Source: Acanthaster planci
Taxonomy: Eukaryota; Echinodermata; Asteroidea; Valvatida; Acanthasteridae
DNA length: 64,000 nt
Assembly (NCBI RefSeq): GCF_001949145.1
Contig: NW_019091400.1
Span: forward strand, 1,134,289 to 1,198,288
Direction: 5' to 3'
Positions 1 to 11,760 of the stretch are shown piece after piece. The number at the start of each line of letters is the position of its first letter. Positions within the stretch are counted from its first letter, which is position 1. The translations under genes were made by a program, and so were the position numbers. A model generated the notes under the pieces. It worked only from the letters and a program-made list of their open reading frames with translations, did not search any database and was not told the DNA's origin.

Positions 1-540
1 TTTTGTGTGGAGGATTTATTCCAAAATGAGTTACCTGGATGTGACTTGAAGCTTTGCACAGAAACGGAGAGGCTGCAGTGTAAAAAAAAAAAACTTTTCC
101 CCAAAGTAGCATTTCTTCAGAGAAGAGATTTGTCATAGTGCTTTTCACAACCTCATCCTGTGCAGGTTGTATCTTTATTTCTGTCAATATTTAAAGGAGT
201 ATTTGCTTGTTTTACATTTGGCTTGCTCTATTTTGCCTACTTAATAAATGACCAATAATCGTCAGTTAGTTATTTTTCTTACTTGAATAGTTGCACAGAT
301 ATTACAATTTTGGGGGGTTGTATAGTGTTTGAAAGATTTGGAAAAATTCAATTTGATTGTCAACTTGGCCCTGTGGTATGCAGATAATTCTTCTTTCCTT
401 TTCTGGTGCTTGTTTTGTCCAAGCCTTTAATGGGATGTAAATGTGTTCCATGTTTGGACCCTAAAAACTATCATTTATGACCCAACTCTGTCAGAAACAG
501 CATTTGCAGCATCTTGAAAGTTGGAAATAAAGTGCTTATT

Positions 541-770
541 GATCCCAGGAGGCAAAGTGGGAAATATCGGGGAGGAATATGGCCGTCCGTGGCACTTCAA
601 ACCGTTTGGTTATTCACATCGAGTTCTACCCATCTAATGGAATGGGGTGGGAATCGATGGACATGTATGTATCTGCTCTGATGCGCAGGCTGGCCTCGTA
701 TCCCCGTCTGTGAGCTCATCTTCAGCTGTGCCCTGATTGATGGCTCAACAAGAAACTAGCCAAATCCAGT
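541..770. promoter_or_regulatory. Candidate conserved non-coding element
   Basis: This block is more GC-balanced and less repetitive than its flanks, with several CpGs, and has no open frame of note. Such texture is typical of conserved non-coding elements, but conservation was not tested. No specific factor site is claimed. Confidence 0.2.
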
Positions 771-1689
771 CACAAATTTCTTGACATTCAGTATTTTATC
801 ATCTTTTTTTTTCACTGACTGCCCCTGCCCCTGTGATTGTTCAGTTGTACAGTATATCTGTCACCTTGACACTCCTTGAAGCAGAAACGGTTTCCAAGGG
901 CCTGAATGCAAAACTGGTTCTAGGACTACATGCACATGCACTGAATGCGTGTGTATGTGCCAATTACAGGTGTGTGGGTCAGTTTTTCATTACATTTGTG
1001 TAAGACAACTGGTGGGCTGCAGGTTATTTGATGCAGGTAAAAATGCATGACTAAGACTGACGTTGCAACATGTTGTCAAGCCATCCATACTCCATGGTGA
1101 TAACGCAAAATACACACACCATGTGCATGTAACATACCCCATGATGTGGCTTGTATCTGCTTTTACTGTAGGCCAAAGGATCGAGTGCTTTTCTTCATCT
1201 TTGGAGGGAAAATGTGATCAATTTCTCATGTTTTGAAATCATTCACGCTGAAGATGTATTTCAGAGCTCTTTCAGTTCAAAAGTTTTTTAAAACTTTGAG
1301 TCAATTTTTGATAATTGTAGAGCTACAACCAACCTTTAGGCCCCCATCGACAGTTATAAAATGGCTCTTACACAAGTGAAACTAAAAAATTTGTTTGCTG
1401 TTTCTGTTTCACTTTTGTTCCACAGTTGTCTATTTAAATTATTTTAATAATGGCAACTGGTGACTTTGCATTCTCAGGCATCTGTAGATTTTTTTTATTG
1501 TGTCCAAAAACATGTAAGATCAAAGTGATTTTAAACCAGCTGAAGATTCATCAGTGGAGTGAGGATCTCATTCACATGAGAAAAACCCCTATTTTATAAC
1601 AATTGTAATGTAGGATATTTCTCATACTTGTTACTGAGTTGGATGCATAATGTGTCGTTGTGGGGATGTGTACCTCATTTGAGGGGACA

Positions 1690-1810
1690 GGCATCCCCAA
1701 TTACAAAACAATGGGACAAATAAATGACCTGAGATAATGCATCGCGGCTGTCTCCCCGATGCCCATCAACCCACATGCGTTGGTTCTCCTGTCTTCTCAG
1801 GTATAAAACT
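1690..1810. promoter_or_regulatory. Candidate conserved non-coding element with SOX- and homeodomain-like words
   Basis: High-complexity block. It contains CCAATTAC (homeodomain-like core), ACAATGG at 1708-1714 (SOX-like core), ATAAATGA, and a CpG-containing stretch GCATCGCGGCTG. These cores are short and occur by chance; their co-occurrence inside a non-repetitive block is the only support. Confidence 0.25.
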
Positions 1811-3425
1811 GCTGGTTTTTCCATTACTGCATGTGGTCTGGTCAAATTCAGTGCTTCTGAAATGTGAACTGGTACACTGGTAGTCTGAGACTTGGGGGAA
1901 GGATGGGAATGTGGGAAGCTGATTCTGAGACTGAGACAGTAGCATATCGTACTAATGAAAAGCCTCTTTTATATCCCTGTGATCACTGTGTAGCTCCTCT
2001 GCTGCCCTCGCACGCCCCAATCATCGCAACCTTGTGTAAATAACGGACGAGGAGATCCGTAGGATTGAATCTGTGGTTGCTTCCCGGGATTCGGGGGGGG
2101 GGGATGTTCAAATGTAGACTGTACACTGAAAATATCCGGTGCTCAAAAAAACTAGGCTGATTGATAGCGTATGGCATTTCATATAAATATATAAATGTGT
2201 GTCCGTGTTTCTGAGTGTCTTCAGGCGACCAGACGGGGTATAGACATGGCAAATCTGGAGGGGATTTTTATATTGGTTTGTCTGGATCCAGCAACGAGAT
2301 GTTATTTTGCCCTGGAGAGATATTAAGGTGCATGCATTACATGCATGTTACTTGGGGCATTTTTTTGTTTTTGTTTCTCTTACTGAATTAAAAATAAGTG
2401 ATTTATCTGTCTTGCCAGTCCACTTTGGAAGAAGAAAAAAATGAAAAGCCAGAGTCAGCTTGAAGGATTTTATTCAAATTGGGTCATACACCTCCAGAGG
2501 CTATTGTCAGATTTATTTTCACGCAGTAATTGTCCTGTTAAGTATTGTAAAACTTGTCCCTGTCCTTACAAGACCTCTGGGATGTGTTTGAAAATATGCA
2601 TGCATTCATGTGTTTTGGCTAAGGCTGAATCAGAGGCATCTGTGAATTTTGTTGTAAATGTAAGCTTAACTTCAACCCAAACATGTCAGGACTTACCAGA
2701 ATTTTACAAAAGTACAAAATGAAGGTTCCTGAATCCAACTGCTGGTAGATTTCATAGCATACATATACAAAGAATCAAAACAAAATCACCCATTGTTGAA
2801 TTTCTTTATGTAGGAAGTTGTGTATTGTTGCAAATCAACGTTGTCCATTGATTGGTACCTTATGCACGCTCTCAGCTTCATGTGCATGCATTGCAGAATG
2901 CGTTGAGCACATATGTCCAGTTCCTGCAGAGTGTACAGATTTTGATCCAGCCCAATTGAAGAATTTCTCATCAGCAAGTCTCTGATATTCCAGGAATGAG
3001 ACGCCCTTATACCTTGATGTTGGTGAGAAGCAATCATCTGGGTGCATACTTCACAGAGCTACTGAACCATCAAGCAGTGCACAATAACAGAAAAGTTTCA
3101 ATTCTTGCTTTACTGTAAGAACATCACAGGAATGTTGATAACTGTTTATAGACATAAACAAACAGTAATCATTTACATTTAATCATGGGAACTTTAGAGA
3201 TTTCTATTTCTTTTTTTTTTCATATAGAATGTGTGCACAACTTCGAGAAATAGATTTTTTTTCTCATTTAGAAAGGATGCGAGTAAAAATTTTTGATATT
3301 CACATATTTCAATATTCTGAGTGAATTTGTGTGTCTTCTGTCACACTTGAACAGTGGAGGACCCATTGTTAATTTGAAAACACGGTACAGTTTGTTTCCA
3401 TTGGGCTGTTGAAAGTGGTCTCCTC

Positions 3426-3500
3426 AAGGCAGTAGCATGGTGGTACGTAGCAGTGTAACTACTCCAGATAAGAAGTCTTTGGCTTGAATCTTACATTAGT
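3426..3500 (+). mobile_element. Degraded tRNA-derived SINE-like fragment
   Basis: An A-box-like word TAGCATGGTGG (3433-3443) is followed 48 bases later by a B-box-like GGCTTGAATCT (3481-3491). This matches the pol III internal promoter layout of a tRNA gene, with mismatches to both consensus boxes. No intact cloverleaf can be drawn, so a functional tRNA is unlikely. No target-site duplication was found. Confidence 0.35.
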
Positions 3501-3789
3501 TATATTGTGCTTCCCCCAAACAAGCTTTGGGGAACTGCAAGTTAAAGATTTCACCCCTTGCAAATAGGATATTCCCTGTGCTGTGTCCCTGAAAACCTTT
3601 TTGCCACAGGTGAGCAGAAGATAGTGCGAACTTGAGTATTATGATAACAGCATATCGGTGGACCCCGGAGGAATCGGGGTGAAATTAAAAACATGAGCCA
3701 AACTATGAATTTCCCCTGCAACTGGTTGTGACAAACAGTGTTTCAAATCTAACCTTTCAATACAATTTTTTTTCTCTCTCTTGGTGCAA

Positions 3790-4270
3790 TTGACTGCATC
3801 TGTTCACAGGCATCCTTTCCATCCGTAAGCTATTAAATGCATGCAACAATAACATCTTTCTCTCTCCCGGGTGACAGCTACAAACGGAAATGAGTTGACG
3901 GCAAGTCGAGTTGTTTGAATTACATTTCCCGCTTACAATTCAAACATCCCTGGGACAGAGAATGAGGTGAGTGGAAGAGGAAAAGAGAGAGAGGGGATGG
4001 GTAACTTCACTGTTTCCCCGCTTCACTCGGGGGCCCAGAAATGGAGAACCTTCTGACAATTGCATATCGCTCGGAAACCAAATGCGCCGGTATCCGCCAC
4101 CAGTGCACGCAGCCGAATTTGATACCGCTCGGTTAAAAACCGCACATGCATTAACCATCCTTTTAAGCACTCCAGCGTGGGTTCTAATGACGATGCAATT
4201 GGCAGGAAATGGGGGAGCACACATTCATGCGCCCTGCTATCATCCAGCCGTGACTCCTCTATGATACAAC
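3790..4270. promoter_or_regulatory. GC-balanced complex block, possible regulatory element
   Basis: About 480 bases of non-repetitive sequence with many CpGs, including the words CGCTCGG, GCGCCGG and ACCGCTCGG. Open frames exist on both strands here (3971-4264 plus, 3940-4224 minus). That is expected where GC content rises and stops thin out, so I do not call them genes. A purine-rich segment (3971-3998) interrupts it. It could be an enhancer, a CpG-rich promoter, or contain an untranslated exon (3878-3966). Confidence 0.25.
3878..3966 (+). other. Possible untranslated exon (splice-site pair only)
   Basis: A pyrimidine-rich tract (TCTTTCTCTCTCCCGGGTGACAG) ends at 3877 and would serve as an acceptor. 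A strong donor GAG|GTGAGT follows at 3966/3967, defining 89 bases between them. All three forward frames contain a stop, so it could only be a 5' UTR or long non-coding RNA exon. Isolated splice-site pairs of this quality also occur by chance. Confidence 0.15.
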
Positions 4271-6029
4271 TCATCTGTATTTGTTCCTATTTGTTTATTC
4301 GTTCTTCCCCCATTTCCCTTTTCTCACTTGCTTGCTTTCCTGCTTGCATTTAAGAGGATACAGTACTGGAGTAGATGCAATCATTTTTGTTCTACAGTCA
4401 AGGAAAAGAAATCACAGGTAATTTTTCTACAGGGTGTTTGAAAACAGTAAAGTTACAGGTGCCATCACTGATGTAACATAGATAGTCCCACAGCAAGATG
4501 AATGAAATCTAATCATCAGTCTCCATTTCCACATCGAATTTAAGAATTTTTTTCAAAGTCATGTCCAGATGTAACACTCTGTAATGTTCTGTTCACAGAA
4601 TTTGATTCCCTCTATATTTACAAGGATCATCTGTGTTTTAGTGAGCTGTTATGGGTTCACAAATTGATGTATTAGGGAAGACACTCAAGATTGGATTTAT
4701 GATTTTTTTCTAACCGGCACAGTATTTGTTATAACTTTGTTTTGATGATAATTGCATCAATATGACGGTAATTTGATGGCTAATGAATTTTTTTAACACT
4801 GGTGTTGTTTCTGAAACATGAATTGAGCTCGAGGATGTTGTGAGGTGATAGCTGCATTTAGAAAAGTGTAACATTTTGTACAGAGTAGATATCTAGTGAA
4901 ACCTCACAGATCATTGAAAATCAGCAGCCTCAAAGCTGTGCACCAGCTCAAAGATCATGAGCAGTTACAGAGATAAAAGAAATCTCAACAACTGGAGCAA
5001 CTCAAAGACTTATGCATTCAACCCTGCACTATAAATGAAGCATAATTTTAATACCCAAACCATATACATGTACACATACACCCAAATCACATACCACATA
5101 ATTCAACTAAGTACCTTTTATACAAAATACTAGTAATATCTCTCACTATTGACTTTGCAGAAGCACATTTATTGACTCAAATTAGTCCTAGTTCCTATTT
5201 CAAAAAGTCACATACAGCACCAGATATTAGCAACATCTTATACCAGTGAATTAATGTCCTTAATGACACTATTAGTGTAATGCTGGTTGCTTGATCAAAC
5301 CTGCAGGATTCCACCACGTCACAGGCTGAATTCAAAAGAAAGGACACTTCTAGTGTTCGGCGCTGTCCACCTACCCTGACCCACAGCCTGACATTTTGTG
5401 ATTGTAGGCTCAACTTTTTTGTTGCTAGATTTCATCCTCCCCCCCTCGCCTTGCATCCCTCAGTGCCACCTGCCTTCCCTGAGGCACTGCTTTAGAATAA
5501 TCTAAAGTGATTATTTACACGTACAATTAAGAAATAAAAATTAATGTAAATGCATGTCACCTGCAATCTGTCAAACGATCGCTCACACAGCTGGTCTCTG
5601 TGCCGAGCTCTTTTGTGCACACCAGGTCAGCTATTTGGGTTACCTTAAAACTTTCAAGGCACAGATGCTTGGGGATATTCAAATGTTGCCCGCTAGTGGT
5701 ACACAAAGTCTCATAAGGTTTTCAGTGACTCCTATGCCTGTTATTATCCAGGAGTTTTATCTTATCCAACTGCACAGGGCACATTTTTATGGTAAAAAAG
5801 ACAAAAAAATCAAAATTAAAAAATGAAATAAGAGGAAAACAGAGTGTCAAAAGTATATTTTGTTGCTACTAGTATCTTCTTTCAGAGTGTCACTGTGAAT
5901 TTATTGGAATATATTTAATGACAATGTCTCCCTTAGAACAAATGAAGTTCACAGGGAACACATGATATTCTCACCCCCAAGATCATATTAAACAAAGGAA
6001 ATGCAAACCTTCATTTAGAGGGATCCCAA

Positions 6030-6420
6030 TACGATGCTGTTAGTGTCGATCTGTGCACTTCCGCGTTTGAAAATGAGGCTGTATGTGTCAGCTTTAATTA
6101 TTAATTCGATCAGACGATTGAAAGTAAGGAGTCAAAACACAAATTACACAAAGGTATGTTAAATTCAGACTTTTCAGGCTGCAAATTTTTGTGGAAGAGT
6201 CTCTCAGGACGACTCGACACGTAAAATCAAAAGAAAAAATAATGACAATTGACCGCAAACTAACGTACCTCTGATGGTCGTGTATCTTGTGCAGTGGGCG
6301 TGGTTTAAACTGAAGTGGCGTCACACTTACGAACCGGATACTCCACGTACTGTGTGGACTCCGCGGGTGCACGCAACGAAGTCCAACACAGAGAGCCTCA
6401 GTTTTGATGCAGATATGCAC
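6030..6420. promoter_or_regulatory. CpG-containing complex block
   Basis: The sequence shifts to a CpG-containing texture, with CACTTCCGCG, CAGTGGGCGTGG (a KLF/SP-like core), ACGAACCGGATAC and CCGCGGGTGCACGCAACG. A 108-codon minus-strand frame (6094-6420) covers most of it but shows no domain and no convincing splice sites; I take it as a consequence of low stop density. It could be an enhancer or an old element. Confidence 0.22.
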
Positions 6421-6899
6421 AGACAGCGCTAATGTGAAATCCCTCTATTGAAATTGTTGACGATTGTAAATGCAACACTAGATAGATCTGTTCTTCAACT
6501 TTTGAGAAATATCAGTTTTACAAGTATATGTGGCCCATTACTTTGTTTACAAATAGACACTATGGATTCTGCCATGGAATTTGGAATTTCACTAAATGTT
6601 AATTCAAAGAAAATGGACTTTGTTCAGTGAAAAATGATTCAGACGGAAGGGTTTTTCCATTTTTGTGACATTTGTGACTTTCAGCTGTTTAATCTTAACT
6701 TTATGATACAGAAGTTTCAAGTCATAACTTGGGCACAAAGTACTGGTAACATCTCTCAGAATGTTTTTATTAATTTCACAAGTGTGGGGTCATTGAAGCT
6801 AGTTCCCAAGGAAGACAAGAGGCATTGCTATTAGTCTGTGTCATGAGGCCGGGAAAAGGTTAACATGAGCCAAAACCAGAATAATTTCTGTACAATTGC

Positions 6900-7090
6900 A
6901 CCTCCCCAAGTAGCAGCCCAGTCAACAAGCCCCCCTCCCATTGTCGTTCATCGATAGCGTGGTATTGCCCCCACAGTCTAGTATCCAGCGATCATGGCGA
7001 TTGCTGCAGAGCTCGGTTTTCATAGCCCCGGGTCTCGCTGTGCGCTCTAACGTGCCCGGTGCATTCCAACAACATGTGCTCCTTGAACTG
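6900..7090. promoter_or_regulatory. Candidate conserved non-coding element with SOX-like core
   Basis: High-complexity GC-balanced block. CATTGT lies at 6939-6944 and the palindrome ATCGAT at 6950-6955, followed by CpG-containing sequence (CGGGTCTCGCTGTGCGCTC). No frame extends across it. Function is inferred from texture only. Confidence 0.25.
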
Positions 7091-7689
7091 GCAAGCCAAT
7101 GGAAAATTTAATTTTAAGAACATGTGCACGAGTATCTAGTAAGCCGATAGGCAGAATAAATGTACATGAGATGGCTAACAAACACACATAGATTTGTATA
7201 CACGTATATGTGCGTGTGGCCTTGTTTTTTCCTTTTTTTTCTGGTCAAAGACGAATGCCGCACCAAACTTAAACACGCTTGTCATCTGTGTCAATATGCA
7301 TCCCCATCTGTACTGTGTGCAGATCTTACGGTGGAGTTGGGCACATGGTTGGGGATACTAAACACAGGACTGGTCCACCAGGCAACAACAACAACAAAAA
7401 AAAAAATGAAAGGACAGAAATGATCCCCGAAAATTGCATCAGCACATTTGACAACAGGATCGGAAATAGATCAGGAAGACCTGACTAAAGACCCGAGGTT
7501 AAAAGCTTCTCAACTCCATCGATTTTGCTGCCTGTATGCCATAATCCCCCATATAGCTTTGACTGATCCAAACGGAGCATGGTAAACCTTTTGAGCAAGG
7601 TTGACTTTGGTCTCTGTGTAAAGATCCCGAAACAAACAGAGACATTTTAGAAATCTGTAGTAATGGTGCACTGATATATAAGGTGAAGA

Positions 7690-7709
7690 AACAACTGTTT
7701 GCAGTTGTT
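7690..7709. repeat. Small inverted repeat
   Basis: AACAACTG and CAGTTGTT are perfect 8-base arms around the 4-base loop TTTG. It lies just before a (GTT)n-like stretch. No function is evident. Confidence 0.6.
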
Positions 7710-7798
7710 GTTGTTTTAGCCAGGAGGGGACTTGTGCCTTTCATCTGTATAGATTCGTGAAACATAGGACACATTTGCTTACACCTCCAGTCTGCTAA

Positions 7799-8092
7799 CA
7801 TGATCCTTCCCAGTACTTTATAGATTGTCCCGGCCTGTCCGGTCTCAGCTTTCCAGAAATATTCAATGATGGCCTGGCCGCTCGGAAGAATGCGCAAAAA
7901 AAAAAAAGAGGATGCACAGTCTGCCCACCATCACCGCTTCTGTTCAATGTCGCTTCTTTTATAAAGCAAGGGAGCCGGGAACTAGAACACAAGGTGAGTG
8001 TGATTGTGAACTCTCTGGTGATCGATCTGTCTGAACGCGACACTGATTCGGATAGGACAGCCCACGGCATGAAGTCTTACTCCTGCATATAA
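7799..8092 (+). CDS. Unrecognised open frame, possible coding exon
   Basis: A stop-to-stop frame of 97 codons with no methionine until near its end. Inside it, 7857-7993 is bounded by an acceptor-like CTCAGCTTTCCAG and a strong donor AAG|GTGAGT, so a 137-base exon entering in phase 1 and leaving in phase 0 is possible. That exon would encode a basic segment (NDGLAARKNAQKKKRG) followed by TVCPPSPLLFN. Against it: a 12-A run lies inside the frame, frames on the other strand (7499-7897 and 7795-8070) are equally open, and no domain is recognised. It may be a chance opening in locally GC-richer DNA. Confidence 0.15.
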   Translation, partial: HDPSQYFIDCPGLSGLSFPEIFNDGLAARKNAQKKKRGCTVCPPSPLLFNVASFIKQGSRELEHKVSVIVNSLVIDLSERDTDSDRTAHGMKSYSCI

Positions 8093-9119
8093 TTATATAC
8101 ACTGCAGTCGCCCCCCCCCACCATCACACATACCCAAAGAGAAAAATTGTATTAGACAGGCAGTCTTCATATAATAAACTCTGTACATGATTTCAACTGT
8201 AGTTTAACCGAAAATGACAATTTCTGTAAAGTATTACCCATTTGTAGGCATAATTAAATGATGATACTAATCCCAAATGTGTGACTGTTTCGTTCCGTTT
8301 GAAGTCACTTTGGTACCTTGCCCAGAATGCTCTGGGTTTTATGTGCTCAAATGATGTAGGCAAAAATGAAAGGGTGCAGTGGAGGTGACTGAAGCCCAAG
8401 CCCCAATTTCAGGCAGCTACTACGGAGAAGATAGTGCTTAGCAAATGTAAGCCTATCCCAAAATCAACAGGGAACCAGTTACAGATTTTTGAAGGTATGG
8501 GGCATGTTGGCTGGTGACCAGGTTTTGCTGAATACACCTTTTCTTTGCCTAGCAATTTCCTGTGTTCTTGGCTGGCAGTGTAAGGTCTGTGATGCTGAAT
8601 CAAGCATAGGTTACTTTCTGTTGGGTGCAACAAAATAGTCTCAAATCTTGAATTGGGTTTAATGACGAATCCCTGTGTGTGTAATATCAGCATCTGTTCT
8701 GTTGTGCTCTGTCTTTACTGCACCTAAACTAAACTCGTAATGTATGTGTGTACAATGTATTTGACTGCTTTTGTTGTTGCATGTGCTCAGAGGTTTCACC
8801 TGTATTTTTTATGCAGGTTGTGAATCATATAAATGTGTGAGTTGCTGGACAGAATCATTGCATACCTTTTATTTTTGTTCACAAATTTATGGTTACCTAA
8901 AGGAGCTGGGGGGAATTTATCTTTTTGTAAATGATAAATGAAAGAATGAACTTGGTGTGAACCTGAAGCCAAATAATTATTTTTGTGTGTGTGTGCCAAC
9001 ACTGAAGTGCTTCGTGCTTGAATCGGTCGATTTTTACTTGTTCAAAGCAATAGTTACCTTCCTAGATTTTTATATAGTGGGCCAATTTTTTATTTCCCCA
9101 GGATATTGAAATATCCAAA

Positions 9120-9360
9120 TCAAGACAAACATTGGCGCATCGTGGGCAAACTTGTCCAGAACACCAGTGCCAACAGCAGTCCAGAGTGGGACACAAAGAA
9201 ATCTTTGTGTGCCAACTCGTCAGCAATTAATTAAACCTGCTCTAATCAGCATTGATCCTTGTTTGGCAGAGTGAGGCTTGAGTTGTAATTACCTGGGGAA
9301 TGAGTGGACGATAAATATACATTCAGGGATTGTCAATAATGCTGTCCAGAGGAAAAACCT
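9120..9360. promoter_or_regulatory. Candidate conserved non-coding element with SOX-like palindrome
   Basis: High-complexity block holding a 20-bp inverted repeat of ACACAAAGA/TCTTTGTGT (9191-9210), the homeodomain-like AATTAATTAAACC near 9225-9237, and GTAATTACC shortly before 9300. The cluster of AT-core sites together with a palindromic SOX-type motif resembles developmental enhancers. This is the block I would test first. No reporter or conservation data are available to me. Confidence 0.33.
9191..9210. promoter_or_regulatory. Palindromic SOX/TCF-like site
   Basis: ACACAAAGAAATCTTTGTGT consists of two perfect 9-base arms with a 2-base centre. The cores ACAAAG and CTTTGT face each other four bases apart, resembling the head-to-head sites known for SOXE dimers. 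CTTTG is also the TCF/LEF core, so the bound factor is open. Confidence 0.35.
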
Positions 9361-10255
9361 GACGAGTATTATGTGGGGAAATATGCAGACAACTGGAATG
9401 AGGAAATTGGAATGTGGAAAATGTTATGCCTGACATGTAGCTCATGTACAAATTAAAAATAGTATTAAATATACATGTTCATCAATATTGTGTTAAATGC
9501 AAGCATAGGAATTCACTATGTCTTTTTACTTCTTTTTTTTAAAATAATTTGTTGTATATTGAAATAAATCTATTCAGCAGCCTGCCGCCCATTTGCTCTC
9601 TTTATCACATTACCAAAATGAAGCTGAACTGAAAATATATAGAATTATTCACTCGTTTACAATGAGAAAACTCAATCGGGTAGCAAGGTTTGCCAGTAGA
9701 GCCTCATTATCAGCTCAGTCATGCTAAGAACTGACAAAAATGGCACGAGTTGGTTTATTCATTGTTTGGGGGCCATTTACTAGCTACACTAGCATCAAAC
9801 CTGCAGCAGATCCCATGCCATTTTCAAGGGCAAGGCCACATTAGAACTCCTCCTCAATCTGCCAGTGATGCTCACTAGTTTAGATGAGGCATGCTAACTA
9901 TCAGTCTCATTGGGTGTTTATGTTTACAACTTGTTTCACCTTGTAGTCGGTGCATCCACAGGCAAGGATGTGTCTTCACAAGTGGTGACCTGGAGGTCAT
10001 AGTTGTATTCCCAAAGCCATATCCATGATGCACATGCAATAGATTTTAGAACCTTGTGTGCATTAGAAAGAGGGTCCGTGGAAATATCAACTGTTGGAAA
10101 TGAAGAATGACTTTGGACTGCCAAACTTAAACGACTTAGATTGTCAACAGCACAGCCAGTGTGACAGCTCTCAAGTTAGTTTCTATTTTATTTAGTAGGC
10201 TCTTGAAAGAGTAAATAGCACTAATTCACTTGGGGAGAACAAATGTCCTTTCATT

Positions 10256-10667
10256 CTAAAAAGCGCTGTTAAAGCTTATAGTAATCCTATCTACAGATAT
10301 GTTGCAGTAACATATTGAAAAAAATGCATTAAAAAGCATCTGGTTGGTATGTAAGTCCTCCTTCAACCGTCTTATTTCAGATCCCCCTCCCCAATTTGTA
10401 CATATAGATACCATACACGTGCACGGCAAAGTTGTAAACTTGTCCAGCAGTGTATCTAGGTTGGTCAAAATACACAAATACAAAGGGACAGCGAGAGAGG
10501 GCCATGGCCCTGAATGTTTCATTGTATTCTTGTATTTTAATGAACCAGTGGATCTGCCCCGTAAGTTCATCACAAGTCAAATCGCAAGTCGGTCTCAAGT
10601 AACAGAGACTGAACAGCGACAAAAGACTGCAGTAAGCACAGGCCATTTTGAGTGCCATGTAACTTGA
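10256..10667. other. Region of overlapping open frames, unassigned
   Basis: Frames of about 93-107 codons are open at once on the plus strand (10344-10667) and in two minus-strand registers (10256-10573 and 10377-10658). Three overlapping frames cannot all be real, so low stop density is the likelier cause. It contains a perfect 14-bp palindrome, AGGGCCATGGCCCT (10498-10511), and a donor-like CCCC|GTAAGT near 10560. It may be an old repeat; no family is recognised. Confidence 0.3.
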
Positions 10668-11469
10668 CTTGAGAGTGGATGCCTTGTGAGTACATGTACT
10701 TGTGATAGATTTTTTTCACAACACCAGTGCAAGAGCTCTTCCTATGTACCCAAAATTGTTGGCAAAAATGTATTCAGCCCACTCTCAAACCAACATGTCA
10801 TGTTGGGTTTGCTGTTTAAAGGTGCGTTTGCTTGTTCCTTTAATTTTCTGGGGCCATTACATGGAACAGAATATGTGTTCATGAAAATTAACCAAATGGG
10901 AGGGGACTTGTAAACAATCATGAAATACATGATTAAATCTTCCTTTTCCATTTTGTCTTCGGAAATGGGCCTAAATACATACATGTATTTTGGTGTCGGA
11001 ATGTCTTGACTGTGATGACAGACTTGATGTTCTTGGCCCAAAATGAAACATACTCGCAGGTAAATGGACTTCTTGCATTTCTTGCAAGTTTTTGGTGGGA
11101 TGACCTTTCAGAATCCAAACAGTTCATAATGCCATTTTGACATCTGGAAGGGAAAGTGATGAAGCCTTTGGAACTTCTCTATTTGCTCAAGCCCAATAGA
11201 ATTGAATGAGGTCTTCTACTGTAATTGAATTCAATAGGTTTGTTGACTTAGAATTTACAGTATACACTCTGGCTGTCAAGAGGCAGCTATGTAATATTAG
11301 CATACGGAATTGTACTTTGCGAGTCAGGTGCATCAAAGCTATGGATGGTTGAGAACAACTGAGACGAAATGCTATGCTGTCAAACCAGAGTGAAGGGCCA
11401 AATGAAAATACCAGAATAAGATTCCATTGTGTACATAGATACTGTCTGTGAATTCCTTATAATGGGCCA

Positions 11470-11760
11470 TACTTGCTTCGGGGCAGTCGGAATATTTGCC
11501 GTGTCACTTTGGATTATACGGAAGTGAGCATTTTCCCTGTGAGCCGCCAGTGCAAAACGGAAAGTGCAAAGTTCCCATTCCGTCTCAGCTGTCACCCATT
11601 TGCAAAAACTGACGGACATTTGAACTGGCATGATCAGCATACCAAACCAATCATGGCCATTATTAGTTCAGCTCACTCTTTTTTCTTGTCCCTTTTCCTA
11701 CGATGCCGAAGGAGATGCAGTTCTCGGTGGCATTGATGTAAGACCATAGGAGCCAAAGTT
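11470..11760. promoter_or_regulatory. Candidate conserved non-coding element
   Basis: Non-repetitive GC-balanced block with scattered CpGs (TCGGAATATTTGCCGTGTC, GAGCCGCCAGTGC). Open frames on both strands are short and without domains. The call is from texture only. Confidence 0.18.

Larger units (their letters stand above)
1..3425. other. Non-coding stretch, mostly single-copy-like
   Basis: No supportable gene is seen; frames are short and closed. The stretch is AT-rich with scattered T- and A-runs. It contains two GC-balanced blocks (541-770 and 1690-1810, listed separately), an 11-G run at 2093-2103, and more complex sequence with several CpGs at 1985-2100. A 93-codon frame at 2441-2722 has no splice context or recognisable domain, so I treat it as chance. 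Confidence 0.6.
3501..7798. other. Non-coding stretch with three complex blocks
   Basis: No supportable gene. It contains GC-balanced blocks at 3790-4270, 6030-6420 and 6900-7090 (listed separately). The rest is AT-rich single-copy-like DNA. A pair of short frames at 6448-6834 is separated by a stop and shows no domain. Confidence 0.6.

Noticed and set aside
7499-7897. 132-codon minus-strand frame
   Set aside because: No domain or splice support; the plus strand is also open in part of the region.
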